This document shows, one piece after another, positions 53,501-58,863 of a DNA stretch of 64,000 nucleotides. This DNA comes from Diphasiastrum complanatum (lineage: Eukaryota > Streptophyta > Lycopodiopsida > Lycopodiales > Lycopodiaceae): positions 7,892,866-7,956,865 of the forward strand of contig CM055103.1 of assembly GCA_029204225.1 (NCBI GenBank), written 5' to 3'. How positions within the stretch are numbered: position 1 is the stretch's first letter; the number at the start of each line of letters is the position of its first letter. A program made the translations under genes and the position numbers. The notes below the pieces were generated by a model. That model saw nothing but the letters and a program-made list of their open reading frames with translations, did not search any database and was not told the DNA's origin.

Positions 53501-56500
53501 TGAAAGTTGATTCGTTTGTACTTTGATGAAACATGAACCATTTGTAATTTGCGAATTTGTGTCACATGTGACATGAGTGAATGACTAGTCGTGGATATGT
53601 GAGTTGTTTAAACGTTAGGTAAACCCTGATGAGATCGTCGTTGTCAAGGGTTCCAGATTTACCACCTATAGGTCGGAGGAGGAGGATATACATGCTCTGT
53701 TGCATCGTGAGTCTCTTGCACAATTGAATATGCTTCAGCCTTGCTTGGTAATTGAAATTTGATTACTTGAGTCTTGTATTCAATCAATTTTCAGGATTCT
53801 ACTTTGTAGTATGTCCTTACTACTATCTAGATTCTACTATCTAGGACACCTCTTGGGTCTTCCTGGGTCTTGAGTCTTCAATTTTGGGCAATGGGTACCT
53901 TCTAATAGCTGCAAATCTTTATACGTAAGACCTATGACTCGAGCTGCTTCACAACGGACTCAAGCTACCACTGCTCAACAGCATTCAGAAAGCAACTTCA
54001 ATAGCTCTACTGAGGAGACTGAGGAGAGCGAGGATCATGCCAAGGGCTTCTTATGATGAGGCCTCATAGGCTAGGGATCAGGAGGAGGAGGAGCATGTTC
54101 AAGAGGCCAGTAGGCCACCCCCCATTAGGAGGACCTAGATATATTTCATAGTCTAGAATCTAGGTCAAGACTCGATATTTCACAGTTCACCTATTCTACT
54201 AGTACATTATTATGGCAGTTGACTCATGAGTCATGACTCAGGATTCAACATTTGCCATTAACTGTTCAACTCATTTTGATATCATATGTGTTATTATGTG
54301 ACATGTGTATAGTTTGACACTAGCTATTCGGTTTTCACTATATAGTTCATAACTTCATTGTTCGCTCGAATGCTATTTGATTTTGCTTTTCAGTGTAAGT
54401 TGTAACTTTTAAATTTCGATTCAAAGTTCAAACGTTTATCCAATGTATTTGGCTTACTGCTCGCAGCTCACACTTACAAGTTACAAAATATAATTACTAC
54501 CTACTGATGTGTGATCATTGATGGGAGTATCATGATTCTGATTTTAAGTTTCTATGAACACTAATTTAGTTTCAGCTTTCAAGCTTTAGCTTTTTACAAG
54601 CAACAGTGAACTGAAAATGCATGTATTCAGTAACACTCTAGTATTTATAAGATTTTAGAGACAGTGTAGACTAATAAATACTACTTGACATGTTTTCTAG
54701 CATTACATCAAGAAAAATGCAAAAAAAAATTATCGATTCTTTCAAAAGGGACTCGGTTTGGAACCACGATTCATGCCAATCTTTTGGATTCTGAAAAAGG
54801 TCAATTCTAAATCGGTTGGAAACACTATATCAAAACATTATTTGAAATTTAAGCTAGGATCTATAGCTCCATTCCGATACGTTGGAATACAATCAAGTCC
54901 TAATTTGTTTGAACAATGCCACAAATCTCTACTTACAGAAACTCTATGTACCTCACCACGTGCTTGCTCAATTTTGCAATTCCAACTGAGATTAACATTT
55001 TTCATCAAATATCGTATGAAAGCATTATTTATGAATCTAGATCATTAGAGGACTAAGATGCTCGTGTTAGACACTTCCCCTCTTAAAAATCAAGTACCTC
55101 ATAGCTCTTGTTTCAAAATTAGTTGCACCTATGAATTTTATGTCAAATGATTAATAAAGTATGCATCTTTTAGATAAAATATTTAGTTTTTGGTAACATT
55201 TGATGGACTGACAGCTTAACAAGCTAAAGCTATTGTTGTGATATTTCATGGTTAAAAGTTAAAGGACACAAGAACCAGAAAAAACTTTTCTTATAAAAAG
55301 CCAACATCCCTAATAGCACTAAGAATAAGGCCAATCCATGCATGTGGCTCCTACAATTTCCATTGCTCAATATGCCAAATAAAGATCATAACACCATTGA
55401 CAGCCAAACGGCACGCATGCCCCTTGTATTGATCTTGTGCATGATGTATCATGAAAATTTAAAAGGCAACCCAAGATGTCATCTCTTACCTTGACTAGAC
55501 AGACCAGCCGCTTTCGAAGCCCTGATTCAATCAACTCTTCCAAATACAGACGAGTGTCAGCTAGAAAATCCATCTCCAGTTCATCATCAAGAACTACAGC
55601 CTGTCCTGCCCCCAACACAACATATAAATACAGATACTTTGACTACCTTGATTCTAGGAGCTATCAAAGAGTGATCTTAGCTGAGATAGATAATAGTCGG
55701 TATAAGAATATAAACTAAGCGACATTCTGCAGTAGCAATGCATTCAAAAAAACCTATAACTTTAGAATCAAATACAAGACACAATCAAATTACTCGGAGC
55801 AGCAGTTGTAAGGAACTCAATAGTGCCCTCCTTTCGGTAAACCAGAGCCCTGATGCAAGTCGCAAAATCTCCAAAGGCTCACGTCCAAGAAGATTCCACT
55901 GAAACCACAAACAACATTCAAGCTACATCAGAAAGTTATGGTAAGAATGATAATACGACAACATTTGAGGGACTGCTAAATGATTTAGCAACCAAAGTCT
56001 TCCTACTCTGCAAGATTGAGCATTTCGCGCTATTCAGCAGGGGTGCCTTGGAAGATGTATCACCAACTAAACAGATCAGAGAGTCGTAACATAGCAAGCT
56101 ACAAGTTTTCAATTATCAAAACATTTTATGTAAGTCTACTATAGACCATTTCCCCAAAGTGTACATACAAACCTGAAATAAACAAGAAGACTCTCCAGAT
56201 TTTCTAGACATCATAAAAGGCAAATAAACAGCATAAAATCATACCTCTTGATGAGCGGCAACAAGAAGGCTTACAGAGTCTATCTCATTTAAATGCAGGT
56301 CATCACTGAGCTTTAAGGCCTGCAGAAAAACATTATTTGATATACGTACCAGTAACTTGACCCCTTCAAAGACTCGTTACAAACATGAAAAACCATTCCT
56401 GAAAGAAAAACGTTTGCAGGTAAAATAATCAACATTATCTGTTTTGCACTTACTATCTGTACATCTTGGTCGTCGAGTATTGTTGGAGGAGCATTCGGCA

Positions 56501-56549
56501 GATTGACTTCTTTAGAAAGAACCTGTGAGCGGTCATCTGATTTTGGACC
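326..56549 (-). CDS. NUP205: NUP205, inner-ring scaffold nucleoporin (33 exons recovered, partial at both ends)
   Basis: This is the host gene of the window. Conceptual splicing of 33 minus-strand exons gives about 1,397 residues that follow plant NUP205 collinearly, by recall of the Arabidopsis protein of roughly 1,840 residues. Diagnostic blocks are LHLNEIDSV, DSRGSLVER, NNVLRTAAFQ, FAGEDHTNY, FQEGDAKALEAYL, DIEPLFKLL, FELNEVEAR, RAWLLKLLA, EEQAAQLHMLVGW and SQLQSRG. The family (Nup192/Nup205) is an alpha-helical solenoid of the nuclear pore inner ring that works with Nup93, Nup155 and Nup35; it has no enzymatic motif. All exon joins keep frame, and all introns are GT-AG except one GC-AG. 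Missing are the initiator exon, one exon between 47748 and 43430, and the last roughly 350 codons, which lie beyond position 1. No stop or frameshift was seen in the exons, so the gene looks functional despite about 30 kb of transposons in its introns. Confidence 0.95.
755..1958 (-). other. NUP205 intron, no other feature
   Basis: This is AT-rich intron between the exons at 1959 and 754. I see no coding similarity or repeat on either strand. Confidence 0.7.
1959..2785 (-). CDS. NUP205: NUP205 exon cluster (4 exons)
   Basis: Exons lie at 2785-2730 (56 bp, VAISRRFELLGGSS), 2624-2552 (73 bp, ILDACLDAV, SLKMAFCLSQ), 2424-2231 (194 bp, NSACHAILSKLTAAILRPES) and 2088-1959 (130 bp, QYATLLSYFHYC, DGEDDAQLEK). 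Two split codons are restored at the joins. Confidence 0.93.
3216..4900 (-). CDS. NUP205: NUP205 exon cluster (5 exons, one GC donor)
   Basis: Exons lie at 4900-4823 (26 codons, ends INSLQQ), 4503-4306 (66 codons, RAWLLKLLAVELH to GLQKIK), 4080-3988 (31 codons, VLELLDILQF), 3850-3737 (38 codons, GIYTSSERGDRVIDL) and 3386-3216 (57 codons, RWAWKRNKHLEEQAAQLHMLVGW). The donor after 4306 reads AAG|GCATAT: a GC-AG intron. Frame and family alignment require this boundary, and a stop follows shortly in the intron. Confidence 0.93.
5088..5955 (-). CDS. NUP205: NUP205 exon cluster (4 exons)
   Basis: Exons lie at 5955-5805 (151 bp, REDYAACLEASSQN), 5679-5567 (113 bp, DRPAPNITHLLLKFD), 5360-5279 (82 bp, SCLRVVLDLLDSL) and 5174-5088 (29 codons, TSAPMVELLRMEKYNFF). 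Phases 1 and 2 alternate and resolve exactly. None is visible as a long open frame, so frame-based searches miss this block. Confidence 0.92.
5956..7457 (-). other. NUP205 intron, no other feature
   Basis: Short open frames on both strands (for example 6249-6461 +) show no recognisable family and no codon pattern. I treat the stretch as plain intron. Confidence 0.65.
7458..7971 (-). CDS. NUP205: NUP205 exon pair
   Basis: Exons lie at 7971-7774 (66 codons, DLMSGKVIFRNVM to FLRPVYQ) and 7576-7458 (119 bp, PLDAILSHDN, LLEYVHYDPSPAIQ). The acceptor of the first is only about 80 nt from the (CT)n edge of LINE A, so its pyrimidine tract and branch region lie right next to the transposon. Confidence 0.94.
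8052..8127. repeat. (CT)n microsatellite at 5' edge of LINE A
   Basis: A pure 76-bp CT run ends immediately before the LINE 5' region (GGAGATGG...). On the NUP205 strand it is (GA)n, about 80 nt upstream of the acceptor of the exon at 7971. Confidence 0.95.
8132..9400 (+). pseudogene. LINE A ORF1 (RNA-binding chaperone-like protein), frameshifted
   Basis: An ATG at 8132 follows the (CT)n directly. The first about 230 codons are Ser/Pro/Ala-rich with repeated (S)SIAE and SLAEN motifs. After a one-base frame change near 8827 comes a coiled coil (8827-9010, heptad-like LKHELSQLKGVVVSLL and KIKELESKIEQH). Then comes a conserved block NIRVRGIPDTQDAI, and after another shift TDGLDTAWR, IIRFTSLESRRDALR and IYMDDDLTY. 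This order (coiled coil, then RRM-like, then a basic C-terminal part) is that of L1-type ORF1p, which binds LINE RNA. LINE C carries the same blocks, which confirms the reading. Confidence 0.75.
9420..13094 (+). pseudogene. LINE A ORF2: APE endonuclease, reverse transcriptase, zinc finger; inactivated
   Basis: The endonuclease begins at GVWNYAGIHSS and METHESPERG (9440-9600), continues GGVACLYGEALHSS, then LLTGDFNART (about 9880-9910), and ends at SDHSFLSFDIG (10215-10250). The RT spans about 10830-11760: FTSDMVLAAIKKLKSHKARD, IHPIHKNGDP, NYRTIMIGHVLAKLY, VGFRAHYSTADHI, CFVDFGKAFDSVP, VKQGCSLSPVLF and the catalytic LYVDDVVLVSP (near 11559). A finger CQFC-x-HFIFKC lies at 12552-12608. The tail (12825-13094) has an acidic run followed by a His/Arg/Thr-rich run. 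Expected activities are target nicking and target-primed reverse transcription. A missing base near 10150, compared with LINE H, and in-frame stops at 11987 and 12123 disable it. Confidence 0.85.
13289..13376. repeat. (TC)n tail of LINE A
   Basis: About 88 bp of TC dinucleotides follow the sequence TTAATAAAGCTTTCTTT, which contains an AATAAA polyadenylation signal. The tail is a microsatellite, not poly(A). Confidence 0.93.
13377..13890 (+). mobile_element. LINE D: deleted LINE relic
   Basis: Immediately after the tail of LINE A, 13390-13490 encodes an ORF1 C-terminal block (LIYRDGIIRFVDRKP; compare AIYRDGVVRYLDG in LINE C). The segment 13650-13757 is a diverged copy of the LINE 3' end (CTTTTGGCATGGAAAAGACG) with its own pyrimidine tail of TTC and CT at 13707-13758. 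The segment 13795-13885 is a fragment of the finger region (HQLEIEIGHFKSIPRKERIF). These are either one heavily deleted copy or several stacked fragments. Confidence 0.6.
15518..15725 (+). repeat. Inverted copy of the LTR segment within the gypsy leader/gag
   Basis: This segment aligns to the reverse complement of about 16065-16235. Shared landmarks are ATCAACCACATC...CTAACT, GTAGGCAGGCAGATAAG, GTAGACAGGCTGCCA and CTAGCAGACTGCCA. The two arms lie on either side of the PBS with a loop of about 340 bp. The N-terminal half of the minus-strand frame at 15802-15500 is therefore antisense LTR, not gag. Confidence 0.7.
15911..15923 (-). other. Primer binding site of the gypsy element (initiator tRNA-Met)
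   Basis: On the minus strand it reads TGGTATCAGAGCC, the standard plant PBS complementary to initiator tRNA-Met. Two bases separate it from the LTR end ATAACA. Confidence 0.85.
15926..16345 (-). mobile_element. 5' LTR of the gypsy element (outer end approximate)
   Basis: The inner edge (TGTTATAACCC on the plus strand) abuts the PBS. The outer edge is uncertain; another TTATAACCCAAAC copy at 16335-16347 is a possible marker. The segment 16065-16235 is present in inverted orientation at about 15518-15725. Confidence 0.5.
16430..18945 (+). mobile_element. LINE E: degenerate LINE with most of RT deleted
   Basis: Endonuclease remnants lie at 16450-17130 (start of ORF2, GRGSGGVACL near 16630, CHPHSGGHRVVDYLMGS at 17085-17130). 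The linker is at 17450-17560 (LINLLLNSTSSAFWHELIP) and the pre-RT part at 17660-17850 (NIPSWCTNIIHPIHKG). After a deletion of the RT core, sequence resumes at 17930 (MLSRMIWAKQSIPHQI, AEFAV). A finger relic HFICRCLAYYEIRGRYHC lies near 18270-18330, and a charged tail at 18500-18740. The 3' end near 18900-18940 is pyrimidine-rich. Many stops are present; it is older than LINE A. Confidence 0.7.
19028..19479 (-). CDS. NUP205: NUP205 exon pair
   Basis: Exons lie at 19479-19378 (102 bp, RFVRDQVFAPYSQRAYSD and KWKMVVAALHHF) and 19172-19028 (145 bp, MLLTLYPLLDED to ALELMK). Both use a frame different from the longest local open frame and were found by following the phase-2 donor at 20172. An 11-kb intron rich in transposons follows. 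Confidence 0.92.
20172..21497 (-). CDS. NUP205: NUP205 central exon cluster (4 exons)
   Basis: Exons lie at 21497-21291 (69 codons, ASTEEGAKRVYLLLQ to VLKR), 21137-21036 (34 codons, DIEPLFKLLPYQNVPPYLK), 20710-20570 (47 codons, GALRSVIRAF and YDLPLVASL) and 20302-20172 (131 bp, FELNEVEARQEEYPSTISY, ends phase 2). The open frame running past 21291 (VIHLSQD...) is intron: an AGA|GTAATT donor joins precisely to VMEAGN of the next exon, as in the family. Confidence 0.94.
21498..23378 (-). other. NUP205 intron, no recognised feature
   Basis: AT-rich sequence without recognisable coding similarity or repeats on either strand. Confidence 0.6.
23379..23495 (-). CDS. NUP205: NUP205 isolated exon
   Basis: This 39-codon exon (REPELMIDNEVLWTFV, then FAGEDHTNYLTLVAFLELL) is among the best conserved blocks of the family. 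Its acceptor is CTCTGCAG and its donor GTGAGAAG. It follows the 19.8-kb intron and joins in frame to the exon at 21497. Confidence 0.94.
23496..25980. other. First part of the 19.8-kb NUP205 intron, no recognised feature
   Basis: No family similarity was seen. A telomere-like GGTTTAGGGTTTAG stretch occurs near 25805. Short frames such as 24247-24534 are not supported. Confidence 0.5.
25985..26315 (+). pseudogene. Probable hAT transposase C-terminal fragment
   Basis: It begins TRINLRLLRDKQKF, which resembles the VHSNLRLL end of the hAT dimerisation domain. It continues with a basic Arg/His/Gln-rich stretch (RRELARHDRRQHKTTRAN), then after a frame change a Ser/Asp/Glu-rich tail (LSSYSSTNDNDEEESS). 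This basic-then-acidic order matches the tails of the hAT copies at 36 kb and 54 kb. Assignment is tentative because the diagnostic dimerisation core is absent. Confidence 0.4.
26805..27083 (+). mobile_element. LINE F, 5' part (interrupted by hAT sequence)
   Basis: This closely matches LINE A from about 10777: IPTDSPISRSPRP, FTSDMVLAAIKKMKPHKARDIEDL, TIATLLNSTV and CTNIIHPIHKNGDPMIP. The match stops at 27083 where hAT sequence begins and resumes at 29005, skipping only about 14 bp of the LINE A sequence. Confidence 0.85.
27084..28995 (+). pseudogene. hAT-family transposase fragment (BED finger, DUF659, RNase H-like part)
   Basis: A BED-type finger lies at 27165-27240 (CRYCLVEFAASLTRLKGHL). 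A Pro/Ser/Thr-rich linker follows (27450-27850) with a stop at 27847 and a frame change. A DUF659-like segment lies at 28150-28420 (YGCSIMSDGWTD, LNILVSS, VVTVVTDNATNC), with catalytic-type Asp residues in DGWTD and TDN. A TAG at 28426 interrupts before LEAEFPHIVHTPCAAHGIDLL. The frame continues to 28956 (LRKPAPTRFAFD, FWRDAQTLSGLLRPLY, GLVYELMDRIGQF). After QPER a splice donor-like GTAAGC follows and the match ends in intron-like sequence. The C-terminal dimerisation exon is absent, and GC content is clearly higher than the surroundings. It is inactive. Confidence 0.85.
29005..30045 (+). mobile_element. LINE F, 3' part (RT region with lost catalytic Asp)
   Basis: It resumes at MIRHVLAKLYGTILQSVVSSEAETRRLHAMG and follows LINE A through the RT (FRKAFDSVPHSLLIQRL), with a stop at 29208 and small deletions near 29330-29390. 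The active-site motif reads LYANDVVLVSP instead of LYVDDVVLVSP, so one catalytic Asp is replaced by Asn. It ends after MLARLIRARPSVPHEILLAEFAVPPIQIEA in a pyrimidine-rich stretch near 30020-30050. Confidence 0.85.
30050..30930 (+). mobile_element. LINE G: 5'-truncated copy of a diverged LINE subfamily
   Basis: It starts at ALYSAETWCPGLSRDT-like sequence and repeats the segment just seen at the end of F (MLSRMIRAKRSVPHEIILAEFASPP against MLARLIRARPSVPHEILLAEFAVPP). That overlap proves two separate copies. It continues with LPNGTHAFIRHQIYRAYIHTVW and ends with a 3' UTR different from LINE A (TAGCTGGTGGTTAAG and TAGCTGGAGGTTAAG), in CTCCTTTTCTTTTT. No complete ORF remains. Confidence 0.7.
30935..32526 (+). 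mobile_element. LINE H: 5'-truncated, internally deleted sister of LINE A
   Basis: Its 5' end corresponds to LINE A position about 9764 (TTTATTGCAGCATG). About 98% of bases agree by eye. At 31655 it jumps to the equivalent of LINE A 12498, losing about 2.0 kb that includes the whole RT. The endonuclease C-part and the finger/tail (HFIFRCPVYYEIRGRYHC, acidic run, THTRAHTHRRRRQ) remain. It ends with AATAAA and (TC)n (32449-32526). Near 31335 it keeps the base that LINE A has lost, so its frame is intact there. Confidence 0.88.
32449..32526. repeat. (TC)n joining the 3' end of LINE H to the 5' end of LINE C
   Basis: A roughly 78-bp TC run is shared by two LINE copies in the same orientation: the upstream copy ends in it and the downstream copy starts directly after it. 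Confidence 0.93.
33157..33168 (+). other. TRIM primer binding site (initiator tRNA-Met)
   Basis: TGGTATCAGAGC lies immediately after the left LTR end TCTAACA. Confidence 0.9.
33625..33636 (+). other. TRIM polypurine tract
   Basis: ATTAAGGGGGAG lies directly before the right LTR start TGTTAGA. Confidence 0.85.
35697..35755. repeat. (CTT)n(CT)n compound microsatellite ending LINE C
   Basis: About 40 bp of CTT repeats are followed by about 18 bp of CT. LINE C endonuclease similarity stops exactly here. Confidence 0.9.
36528..36767. mobile_element. 240-bp hAT-type MITE with 8-bp target duplication
   Basis: Ends are CATAGTTGCAC... and ...GTAACTATG, imperfect terminal inverted repeats starting CATAGTT. 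ATCCTCGA is duplicated on both sides (36520-36527 and 36768-36775). An 8-bp duplication is the hAT signature. The interior is full of GATTCGAA/TTCGAACC motifs and has no coding capacity. It lies in a coding exon of the hAT transposase relic, between GLED and EDEIYCDL. Confidence 0.88.
36961..37105. repeat. (GTGTGC)n hexanucleotide array
   Basis: About 24 uninterrupted units. All six reading frames are open through it (Val-Arg, Cys-Ala, Cys-Val on plus; His-Thr, Arg-Thr on minus), which creates several spurious open frames. It follows the dimerisation region of the hAT relic. Confidence 0.95.
39755..40130. repeat. Imperfect tandem repeat, unit about 165 bp
   Basis: Blocks starting GGGATGAAGAAACACAATG (about 39762) and GGGCATGAAGAAACACAATT (about 39927) align over their length, including CTGCACCTCAATCA and CTACAAGCAATAA. 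A third, more diverged partial block starts near 40085. It lies upstream of the hAT relic on that strand and may be part of that element's end. Confidence 0.6.
40430..42398 (+). mobile_element. Degenerate Ty3-gypsy-like region (weak)
   Basis: LLRIYVDDFCVFVDS near 40455-40505 resembles the RT active-site block of gypsy elements. A polypurine tract AAGGGGGGAAGAA at 42385-42397 precedes TGTTACATCC, a typical LTR start, and another purine tract (CTAAGGGGGGAAATAAAG) is at 40658-40676. The rest is too decayed to align. No intact ORF remains. Confidence 0.4.
42399..42830 (+). mobile_element. Possible 3' LTR of the decayed gypsy region (right end unknown)
   Basis: It starts TGTTACATCC right after the polypurine tract. 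A CTTATAAGAAGG TATA-like motif occurs near 42776. No second LTR copy or target duplication was found. Confidence 0.35.
43269..43430 (-). CDS. NUP205: NUP205 isolated exon
   Basis: This 54-codon exon (IKELKDLAMLSL to LISGIYQ) aligns to the family stretch ending FISLLEFVSKIYQ. Phase is 0 on both sides. It stands alone, with about 4.3 kb of intron (probably hiding one exon) upstream and about 19.8 kb of intron downstream that holds the LINE and hAT cluster. Confidence 0.92.
43431..47747 (-). other. NUP205 intron(s), probably hiding one exon
   Basis: Flanking exons end and start in phase 0, but the family segment of about 30 codons expected between NNVLRTAAFQ and IKELKDLAM was not recognised. 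The interval has a tandem repeat at 43715-43955 and otherwise unassignable AT-rich sequence. Confidence 0.5.
43715..43955. repeat. Imperfect tandem duplication, unit about 118 bp
   Basis: Two blocks share CTCACCCCTGAGCCTAGG / CTCGCCCTTGAGCCTAGG, CATTGGCATCACCAATGAAT / CATTGGAATCACCAATAAAT and CATTACCATCA. Confidence 0.7.
47748..48868 (-). CDS. NUP205: NUP205 exon cluster (4 exons)
   Basis: Exons lie at 48868-48709 (160 bp, starts ELNREEPAGLGG, ends phase 1), 48587-48502 (86 bp, restores frame, EIKDTYSLL), 48341-48219 (41 codons, ISLISDALGG) and 47975-47748 (76 codons, ending NNVLRTAAFQ). The acceptor at 48587 was preferred over an apparent one eight bases inside because only it restores frame with the phase-1 donor. 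The next family segment (about 30 codons, the region corresponding to the Arabidopsis stretch around YLHKLA) was not found downstream. Confidence 0.93.
49985..51075 (+). mobile_element. LINE I: short, heavily deleted LINE relic
   Basis: The endonuclease C-part lies at 49990-50250 (GEAHGLAIYNSLACWP, CHLHSGGHSIVNYLM). A short RT block at 50350-50690 contains HKNGHPM and the ADHIF and RLRD-like stretch. The finger region is at 50700-50890 (GEVESEEQFVLRCP), then an Asp-rich tail near 50970 (ELDDDDHDDTP). Same order and strand as LINE A, with most of the RT lost. Confidence 0.72.
51080..52860 (-). other. Part of the 6.6-kb NUP205 intron, no recognised feature
   Basis: AT-rich sequence without assignable coding similarity on either strand. 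Confidence 0.5.
52960..54140 (+). pseudogene. hAT transposase C-terminal fragment (dimerisation domain plus tail exons)
   Basis: The frame at 52980-53366 contains FEYLQRVVPDVVEKQA, then WWDKYRGCTTRLQRIALRVLSQDF, ACERNWSIYSLIHTKKINKL and LVFVHSNLRLL. This is the hAT C-terminal dimerisation domain, complete with ERNWS and IHTKK. An intron-like AG border precedes it. Further tail-exon remnants occur at 53615-53740 (NPDEIVVVKGSRF, EEEDIHALLHRESL, matching the VNPDS and DEIYCDLHR exon of the 36-39 kb relic) and 53930-54030 (Thr/Gln/Ser-rich, EETEESEDH). N-terminal and catalytic parts are missing. Confidence 0.8.
54150..55489 (-). other. NUP205 intron, no recognised feature
   Basis: AT-rich sequence. 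The open frame 54758-55048 on the plus strand has no recognisable similarity. Confidence 0.5.
55490..56549 (-). CDS. NUP205: NUP205 N-terminal exon cluster (4 exons)
   Basis: Exons lie at 56549-56454 (32 codons, contains SKEVNLP and LDDQDVQI), 56319-56245 (25 codons, LKLSDDLHLNEIDSV), 55898-55794 (35 codons, REPLEILRLASGLW) and 55600-55490 (37 codons, starting AVVLDDELEMD). All junctions are phase 0 with GT donors and AG acceptors. The first of these corresponds to about residue 70 of plant NUP205, so an upstream exon of roughly 70 codons with the start codon is missing. I did not find it up to 57.3 kb. It may lie beyond the copia element or outside the window. Confidence 0.93.
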
Positions 56550-56999
56550 CTATAGTCACACAGCAAAAGTTCAGAGACCAAGCTTCTTTCAACACAATGC
56601 AATGCATCCCTTTCAAAAACAAAGACAAGCCAGACCTCTTCCATCCCCAAAGCAGTTTCAAACTAGCAAGCCAGGAATAACACGTATAATGCCCAAAAAA
56701 ATGTGTTGCTCATTTCTATAAGAAGTTCACACAAACTTCAGCAACCCAAGAATAATATGAACTGGGTAGAAAAATTGTGTTATTTATCATATAGAACTAC
56801 ACAAACTTCAGCTCATAATAGACCTAAATCTATGAGCTGAACTTAAGACGTCCATATGGGACACAAGGAGATATACTAAAACTCTTTAGGACTTAATAAG
56901 CATATCAAAAGATCCTGGGTGGTAACGCTTGAAAATTTTCAAGGCCAATTTTGCTGACTGGCAAAAAATGCATAATATAAACAAGCAATCCTGCGCTCC

Positions 57000-57465
57000 A
57001 CACATGAAACAAGAGACAATGAGAGACCACAAAAGTAGGACAATCATTGATGAAACTAAATGAGCCTGTGGCAAATTTGAAGGCCTGGCTATGGAATATC
57101 TTAATCACTATAGAAAACACCATGAAAGCAAGAGAAACCAGCTATGAAAGCTTGGAGGAATATCGAACACATGGCAAGCTCCTCTCAAACCAGGAATCTG
57201 AAACAGCTCAAATGAACAGAGAAAGACAGGTGCATGGAGCCACCTAATCTCCTTTGAGGAAAGCTCCTCAAGTACATGCATGGGAAAGTCTGAGTTGCCA
57301 TCATGAGCTTCAGCTACTTGGCCACTTGGGCCCACTTGCACTAAACTGAGTTAAGTTAGAAAATGGGGCAATATAATTTTTATATTCCCCTATTACAATT
57401 GTGCAACCAGCATAAGCTAAGTTTAACTAGCCATTGGTGGTGAAATAGGCAATCATAATTCAACA
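57000..57465 (-). mobile_element. 3' LTR of the copia element (lower end unknown)
   Basis: The LTR starts at 57465 on the minus strand (TGTTGAATTATG) directly after the polypurine tract. No second copy is available for comparison, so its far end is a guess. Confidence 0.4.
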
Positions 57466-58329
57466 CACTCCTCCCCCACAATAATAGCAATTTTGCTCAA
57501 TCTACCACCTAACTACCTAAATTTTTCAAATCTATCTTCGTTAAGTGGTTAAGTAAAGATGTCAGCAATTTGATTGTTGGTGTACTTAAGACGTTGGCAG
57601 TATGCACTCTCACATATAAAGTGCTGGCTCACCTCGATATGTTTCGTCCATGAATGGCATACATAATTCTTGGCCAACTAAATACAATACTAGCTATCAC
57701 CGTGCAATATTGTAGGTCCCACCTAAGTGATCTGCACATCATCAATAGACAACTCAACTAGATAGCCTCACAAGCAGCCCTTCTAGTTGCCTTGTACTCG
57801 GCCTCAATGGATGACAAAGCAATAATAGGTTGTTTCTTGCTACATCAAGAAATAGCACCAGAATCCAGGTTCAAAGAATACCCTATTTAGATCTACGATC
57901 TTCCCAATCACCGGCCCAATCAAATGACTAGCAATCCCAATTGCATAAGCAATATCTGGCCTACTAGTGGTAAGATAGATCAGGCTGCCACCAACTGTCT
58001 ATAGAGTGTCTCACCACAAAGGGTGTACCATCATCCTTAAATGGCTTGTTGCTCGTGCCTATGGGATTATCGATTGGCTTGCTCTCTTGCATATTGACTC
58101 TTTTCGATATCTCATGTGCATACTTTGCCTGAGAAATAAAAAAAATGTACTTTACCTTCCATACTTTTATTTTAAAACCTAACTCTTTCATGTCAAAATT
58201 GTTCAAAAAATTCTTCCTAACCTTTGCGATAAGACTCTTATCGCTACATATAAAGACAGTTAAAAGACTAGATCATCAACATAGAGAAAATTGTAGAAGA
58301 ATCATCATCTCCTTTCTGAATAGCTGGTT

Positions 58330-58660
58330 TGATCGTCCAAGTGAGTGGATCAACTTTGACGGCTTATTCGCGATTCTGGAATGTAATTTTGCCCATACCC
58401 CGGTTATGAATTACTTGTGCAACTTGTAACCAAGGACGTCAACCCCACCTGGTAGACTGATGATGTTGCAGGCTTCAATTTCGTAAGACCCCACTTGGCG
58501 CACACTTTGGCAGAAATCAGATTGACTCCAGACCCGCCATCTATCACAAGTGACTCTCGATCAAAATGCTTATGTTGAATCGGCAAGGTGATATTTCGTT
58601 GTCCACTTTCCCACATGACCCCCACATTGAGTACTCCAACCTTGGTCTCATAACCCAACA
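58330..58660 (-). mobile_element. Gypsy-type aspartic protease fragment nested in copia
   Basis: The frame contains LVIDGGSGVNLISAKVC and KWGLTKLKP, a pattern of plant Ty3-gypsy proteases (variant DGGSG active site). It lies between the FDHDETFA and YVDD blocks of the copia RT, where copia has no protease, so it is an insertion. Confidence 0.6.
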
Positions 58661-58863
58661 GCTACTCCATGCAAGCCTCCTCTTGTAGTTGCCATTGAGA
58701 AAGGAACTCGTGACATGCATCTACTGGATGTCTCATCCAAAGTACGCATACCAAGGCCAACACAATCCTAATAGATGTCATCTTTGCCACAAGCAAATGT
58801 CTCATCATGGTCAAACCCTTTCTGCTAGGGGACCCCTTTAGCCATCAACCTTGCCACAAGTTA

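Noticed and set aside
54758-55048. 96-codon plus-strand ORF in a NUP205 intron
   Set aside because: No recognisable domain, AT-rich composition, and expected by chance in this much intron.
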